Below are positions 58,301 to 64,000 of a stretch of 64,000 bases of DNA, piece after piece. Origin of the DNA: Hsuehochloa calcarea (taxonomy: Eukaryota; Streptophyta; Magnoliopsida; Poales; Poaceae); NCBI GenBank assembly GCA_036346395.1, contig CM070596.1:5811913-5875912 (forward strand), given 5' to 3'. Each line of letters begins with the position of its first letter. The first letter of the stretch is position 1. The position numbers and the translations under genes were made by a program. Below the pieces are notes generated by a model. The model was given only the letters and a program-made list of their open reading frames with translations. It was not told the DNA's origin and did no database searches.

Positions 58301-60386
58301 GGGAGACCTGAGCATGAAAAAAGCGTAAATTTTTTAAAAAATCAAGCTTTAAGAAGAAAATATATAAAAAAATGTTAAATAAACTTTCATAAACACCCCT
58401 TAAAACAAGTCTCATCCCCAAGACTGTCGCGTAGAGCTCAGTGTTGGTGAGGCTGTGGTCGCGACGGCGACAGGACGTGAGTGTGGTGGCGGTGGTGGGA
58501 TCCGGTGGGTATGGTGGTGGTGACGACGACGGGATCCGGAGGTCGCGGCAGTGGCAAGACATCGGTGTTGTGAGGAGGTCGTGACGGAGCTTGGTGTCGG
58601 TGTGGTGGCTGTTGCAACGGAGCTCAGCGTGGTAGCGATGGCCGGCTGCAAAGTGAGGAGCGACGACGTTCCACTGAGTGAAGTGAGAAGGAAGACGCCA
58701 CATCATACTTGCATTTGCAGCCTAGCACCTAGACGCTCGATTTTGTGCGCCTAGGACTAATGGGGTTGCTTGCACGAGGAGACGAACCAAACACGCTGTC
58801 TGTTCAATGCAAGAACCTCACCAGCAACTGACAGCACAAACATTTAGGGTTAGGGTTGTGGAAGATATGCGGGACAAGGAGGCATGCCGATCCATACATG
58901 ATCTAGTTACAATAGCCCAAACAAACTTAGCTGATCTGCTGAGGAATGTCAATCAAGGTCTGCATACATAGGCAGTCAAGAAAGTGCAGCACAAAACAAC
59001 TAGCAAAAGTCAACCTAGCTATTACCCCGTACTCAGCTTCCTGACTTGAATTTGCATACCAGTACGCACTACTCAAAAGTCGCCGCATACAATCCCGTGC
59101 ATCAGTACATCCGTAAGAAGATCTACTCACGAGTATAAATATACCTTCTACTCCTGGTGTAGTTACTTCTACGTCTGATATATACCATCTAAAAGTACTT
59201 AACACTCTTTTATCACTTTGAGTGTACTCAATGTACTAATTATAAGATATTTCAATGCGAACCATCTGAAAACTATATATGTAAATGATATAGTACTACT
59301 GGGAGTACTACTCCTGGTTTCATCGGCCATTGATTGATCTCCTCCGATCTAGATTGCTTCGTAGGCCACCTTACCGGGTTGCAGGCGACGGACCCGTTTC
59401 GTCTAAAAAATAATTACTGAAATTAAGAGAAAAGCCATTTAAATTGAAATTTAGCTGTCGTCAACCTATTTTGTGGGAATCACACCGAACCAAACCTCGG
59501 CAGTTCCGCCTCCGTCCTCATCGGCCACCTGCTGCTCTCCTTCCATTAATCACTCCGGTGGCGGCTCCCCACGGCACCAGCTCCCGTGGCACAGGCATCC
59601 AGCGGTGTCAGCGCTACCAACGGAACCATCATACGGCGAGAGCACTACGTTGGCTGATGGTGGAGCACCATACACGGCGTTCGTCGCTGCCGACCGATCC
59701 AAAATTGACATCGGACGCCGTGGTCTCTGGTTTTGCTCGCTGATGGGTCTTCGACGACGGTATCGACGCCACAGTAGCGGCTGTTGTTTCGGAGCATCTT
59801 GCCTATTTGATTGGTTCTTTGGGGACAGTAACAATGCGGCGACCACACAAGGCTTCTCAGTCGCCGGCTGATTGACAACACCAGGTCAAAAATCCTTTCC
59901 TTTTTATGATCCGAAATTCAATCCCATAGTTTCAATTGGTCCGTCAGTTCTCAAATTTATTTCAGCTATATATTCTTGGCAGTGTTCAATAGATCTGGAC
60001 CAAGATGTCACGATTTTCACCGAGATAAGCAGAGCGCTAAACGGGGGCTGCGATTGAACACGACAACCAAAAGCACCTTGTGCATGTCACCATTATCATC
60101 TTTGAGCTCAGAGTCATAAGTCTTTAATTGTTATATTTTTCATATATACTCATCTGCGGATCATGCGACTAGAGGTGAGTTCATTAGGTTGTGTTGATCA
60201 AGATCTATTCCTCAGTGTGTCAGCATAGGTGGAGGAGGCCGCCATAGCCGTACGTATTTCTGATTATCTTAATTGTAAATTATTTTGTTCGCATGCTTCC
60301 ATTTGATTCATTTTCTGCATATCTGAGCATTCAAACTAGTAGTTGGCAAGTTCATTGTGTGAGGGACGGCTCAACTTCATCTCTAA

Positions 60387-60488
60387 TTAGGGACTATATT
60401 TGGTTGAAAAAAGTAGCATGTGGTAATCACAAGGTAGATTAGGGACTATATTTCGTTAAAAAAAGTAGTATGGTAATCACAAGGTAGT
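60387..60488. repeat. About 51-bp tandem duplication
   Basis: TTAGGGACTATATTT(G/C)G-TT followed by AAAAAAGTAG and TGGTAATCACAAGGTAG occurs twice with minor changes. Confidence 0.8.
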
Positions 60489-61560
60489 ATAACCTTGTGG
60501 TAGTATATTTGTATTTCATCTCTAATTATTCTGACCGACTAAAGCCAGGATATGAAGGGTTAAAAATAATCAGATAAAGATACTCAGCCACCGGCTGCAG
60601 TGCAATAGGGATCCATAACACCGCACAACTAGAAGCTTTTGTCAGAAGGTTCATTCTTTCGTGCTTTTGTTGTGAAGTATACAGTATACTCCTTTAATGA
60701 ACTGATCATTCCATTGCTGCTCTGTGGGGTTGGATCTAGTTCTTTCGTGCCTTTCGAATTGATCTTCTGTCTTGTTCAATAGCAGTCCCCCTTATGCAAT
60801 CTGATCAGCTGATATCAAATTATACAATGCATCCAGTCTCTCTGCATTGAATATACTTGGTTCAGTGCGTACTGCCGTATTCTTTTTCTAGTATATTCAG
60901 TGGGGTCACTAGTCGATACCAACAATCATTGACTAGTTATTATACTGAATATTTGCATTAGAGATTTGCCTTTTGGGAAAATATGCAGGAATAGAAAAGG
61001 CATACTGCCAACCGGCCTTATTCACTAAATGTGCCTTCAGTTGAAGTTGTCTTTGGAAAATAGGTATATTCACCTGTTTTGGTACAACTTTCACTCCCAG
61101 CTTCTCAATCGATTTTCATGGAGCCGTACCAAACACCTTGATTCTCAAAACCATGAGATTCTGCTTCTCGCGATGTGCTTTCTCGAAAATACACTAGCAA
61201 CGAGAAGCAACCTCCCAGTAGATTCTCGTGAGAATCCAACCTTCAGAAACGAAAATACTCATTGAAGTTGAAGATTTTTACCCGCAAATGCCATTGAGTT
61301 ACCCCTGCACATCCCACCGCGTGCCCCGACCCATGACCGTACACACCCCTTCGACTTCCCATCACCTCCTCGATTCATCTTGCTCCCGCTTTGGCGATCT
61401 TGCGTTGTCTTTCGATTGCGCCGCCGTAAGCTCGCGAGTGCGCCGCCGCAAGTCCCAGTCGCGCGCCTCAAGCCCTGGAGTGCGCCGCCGCCCGCCCACG
61501 AGACCCTTTGAAACCGGAAACCCTAGAGACCGTAGTTCCCCGTCTTCTTCGCCACAGTCA

Positions 61561-61616
61561 TTCCTTTGAAGGTTAGTTCATCATCCGATTCCTTTGAAGG
61601 TTAGTTCATCATCCGA
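61561..61616. repeat. 28-bp perfect tandem duplication
   Basis: Two identical adjacent copies starting TTCCTTTGAAGGTTAGTTCA at 61561 and 61589. Confidence 0.95.
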
Positions 61617-62242
61617 CTGCCCACCTTCCCCTCCCTACACCACCCTTTGCATCCCTCCTCTTCGCTGGCCGCCCTAGGTTTGACTGATTTGGAATTTTTG
61701 TAGAGGCTTAGAAATCAGGATGATGGACACTACTTGTGATATTTTGTGGTCTTTTGTTATCACTCATTTAGCATTCAAATACTTGTACGTAATAGCATTT
61801 AATTATCATTTGAACACTTATACGATATAAATGCAATATTTATCCAGCTTCATCTATCGTAGCGTGAACAATACAAATTTTGCTTATACACAATCAATGG
61901 TTGTGCGTCAATTCGTTATTTGCCAATAGTTGTACTCTATCATGAAGTGTAAATGCAATGTAACATGGAATTGTGTGCAAATACAACGTATATACATTCA
62001 TATGGTCTAAACAAATTTGGGGAAAAGTTCTATACTTTGTGTACAAATACATAGGAGAAAGACACAAATACAATTGAAGTATTACACCCAGGGGTGACAT
62101 GGTCTATTTGCCTCTAATCCCCCCTCATATGGTTTTTGAAGCCAACCTACCAGCCAAACGGTTTCAACAGACAGCTCTAGATTCTCAGATAAGTGGATTC
62201 TCAGATAATCAGGAGCAGAGTTTGAAAAATGAGAATCTGGAG

Positions 62243-62655
62243 TGTTAGACTGTTTCTTTTGATCTTTGGATCTGGTGTTCTTGGTTCGGGTCTGAGAGAG
62301 AAACCGAGAGAGAGAGATAGATTAGGGTTAAGGGTGTACCGTCCGATGAAGAAGAGGAAGGGTTGGCCATGGTGGGTTGCGGGTGGTAGAGGCGGCGGTG
62401 GTCGATCCCGTCGGTGGAGGCGGCGGTGGACAATCCCGTCGCTGGAGCGCAACCCTCTGGATCGGATTAGGGTTTGTAGGTTAGGGTTTTGTGGCGGCGG
62501 CGCGGTCAATCTCGTGATGCGTGCCGCCCCGGCCCCCCACCTCTCTTTATAGCGCTGGCGACAGGGGCCCACCAGCCAATGGGCTGGGCGCCCTCGATCA
62601 GGGCGCGAGGCATTTGGCCGTTGGGCCAAATGCCTCTGATGAGATCATTCTAATA
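62243..62655 (-). mobile_element. 3' LTR of a Copia element
   Basis: On the plus strand it begins TGTTAGACTG and ends CATTCTAATA; the outer bases mirror TGTTAG/CTAACA with two changes. Preceding purine tract on the minus strand is AAAGGGGAGAA. A TATA box CGCTATAAAGAGAGG (minus) lies near 62546-62554 with a GC-rich leader after it. The left 5-bp flank is TGGAG; the partner is outside the window. Confidence 0.8.
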
Positions 62656-62843
62656 TTCTCCCCTTTGATCTCAATCTATACTTTATCTTTAATTGCTTTT
62701 GACTTTACTCATTTCATCACAGATTGGTGCATAGAACATGTCTCATCGTCACGGTCAATTGCCGATAGATTCAACAGCTACAATACACCTCATTGTTCTG
62801 AAATAGTTACTTTAATCTTTTGGGCCATCTTTTAGTCCAGGAT

Positions 62844-64000
62844 TCATAGGCTTTCCCTTAAACCCATGCCGGCTATATGTTCTCTGAACACGTTGGGTGG
62901 TAAGCCTTTAGTAAGCGGATCCGCTAACATCTTTGCGGTACTTATATGCTCAAGACTTATAATTTGATTCCGAACTTTATCTTTCACAACATAGTACTTT
63001 ATGTCAATGTGTTTGGCAAAGACCACTTGACTTATTGTTGTGGGCATACATTATCTTGGGTTCATTATCGCAAGACAACTTAAGTGGTCTATTGATGTCG
63101 CCAACCACTTTTAAACCGGTATGAACTTCTTTAGCCGCCCACTTGCCTGTAGCCTCATAACATGCTACAAACTCGGCATACATTGTGGACGATGTAGTGA
63201 CGGTTTGCTTTGAGCTTTTCCACGATATAGCTCCTCCAATGAGAGTGAAGACATATCCGGATGTCGACTTTCTATCATCTCCGTAAAATCGAATCAGATA
63301 CCCCACTATATGGAGTAAATCGATCTTACGTATGTCATCATGAGGTCTTTTGTTCCTTGCAAATAACGCAAGACTTTCTTTATCAATTTCCAATGTTCTA
63401 TTCGAGATTGCTCGAATCGCCAAGTAACCCAGAACAAAAGTTAAGTCGTATGTGTGTACACTTGAGCATACTTGTAAGCTTCCGACACCAAGCATATGGA
63501 ACCGCTTTCATTTGATCGATCTCATACTTGGTTCCTAGGGCATTGAAAATCCCCATATCCGTCGCCCTTGACTATAGGTGCGGTGAAGGACTACATTTAT
63601 GCATCCCAAATTTCTTTAAGACTTTCTCTATGTATGTCTTTTGTGATAGTCCCAATATCCCTTTGTTTCTATCCTGAATTTCGATCCCTAAAACGAACGA
63701 AGCTTCACCAAGATCTTTCATATCAAAGTTTGAGGACAAAACTTCTTTGTCTCCAATGTGCATCGACATCACTACTAGCCAAGAGGATATCATCCACATA
63801 CGTGATTAGGAAGATAAACTTCCCATCTTTAAACTTTGTATAGACACGCTTGTCCTCTACATTCTCTTTAAACCCAAATTTTCTTATTGTCTTGTCAAAC
63901 TTCAAGTACCACTGCCTTGAAGCTTGCTTTAACCCATAAATTGATTTCTTTAGGCGGCATCCCATTCTTTCATTTCCTTCCACGACAAAACCTTTCGGTT
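62844..64000 (-). pseudogene. Copia pol, RT end and RNase H, running off the right edge
   Basis: Minus-strand pieces: RT YGLKQASRQWYLKFDKTI, catalytic YVDDILLAS and FDMKDLGEASFVLGIEIQDR; RNase H with DDRKSTSGYVFTLIGGAISW and KSSKQTVTTSSTMYAEFVA; and the C-terminal AKMLADPLTKGLPP. Frame breaks lie between RT and RNase H and near 63020, so the copy is damaged. It ends about 190 bp before the LTR at 62655. The upstream half of the element is outside the window. Confidence 0.92.

Larger units (their letters stand above)
58301..62237. other. Intergenic stretch with short tandem repeats
   Basis: No gene can be supported. Open frames near 58400-58700, 59440-59870 and 61228-61569 are GC-biased and without domains. 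Small tandem duplications lie at 60387-60488 and 61561-61616. Confidence 0.5.

Noticed and set aside
58927..59205. Minus-strand frame with a QEAEYGVIA phrase recalling Copia RNase H
   Set aside because: Only one short phrase is similar; no flanking Copia motifs were found.
59440..59871. Open frames of 99 and 132 codons
   Set aside because: Overlap each other in different frames, no domain, no splice-supported extension.
61228..61569. 113-codon open frame, Ser/Arg/Pro-rich
   Set aside because: Low complexity, no family recognised, could be a 5' exon but nothing downstream supports it.

Overview
The window reads as nuclear DNA of a grass (Poaceae). It has a 16-exon plant gene with GT-AG and GC-AG introns, a GC-rich intronless SAUR gene, a urease-accessory gene, and dense grass-type transposable elements: Copia, Gypsy of the Tat type, large solo LTRs, a TRIM, MITEs and a gene-capturing DNA element. 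I see no tRNA, rRNA, CRISPR array or bacterial feature. I cannot name the species.

Layout. 1-9060 holds one minus-strand gene, the splicing factor SUA (RBM5/RBM10-like). I rebuilt its 15 coding exons from splice sites; they total 3117 nt in one open frame. MITE relics and an LTR relic lie in its introns and a 280-bp foldback element lies just upstream. 9.5-17.2 kb is intergenic: an LTR fragment, a palindrome-rich element with AT-rich internal units, and a 1.15-kb element carrying a fragment of a RING E3 ligase gene. 17.2-18 kb is an intact SAUR gene. 19446-23782 is a Copia insertion with a perfect 5-bp target duplication (GAGGC); it has lost most of its reverse transcriptase and all of its RNase H. 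27770-30936 is a 3.17-kb solo LTR with target duplication TTCCT.

34.6-36.8 kb holds an intact UreF gene, a tail-to-tail relic of HPPD exon 2, a copy of the SAUR 3' flank and a Copia gag/protease relic. 38178-40764 is a Copia-type solo LTR. It is interrupted near its right end by a young 13.0-kb Gypsy element (40765-53770) whose two sides carry a 164-bp direct repeat of the target instead of the usual 5 bp. Its LTRs and internal region contain many short hairpin units whose arms covary. 54.1-57.1 kb is a second UreF/HPPD block in which both genes are dead. A TRIM follows at about 57.8-58.3 kb. The right edge (62243-64000) is the 3' part of another Copia element that runs off the window.

Function. 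Likely working host genes are SUA (pre-mRNA splicing), SAUR (auxin-linked growth) and UreF (urease nickel-centre activation). UreF and HPPD were duplicated together, and only one UreF survives intact here. No novel defence-like or operon-like system is visible. The best unusual signals are the 164-bp target duplication, the covarying hairpin arrays in the Gypsy promoter region, and the gene-fragment capture and duplication events.
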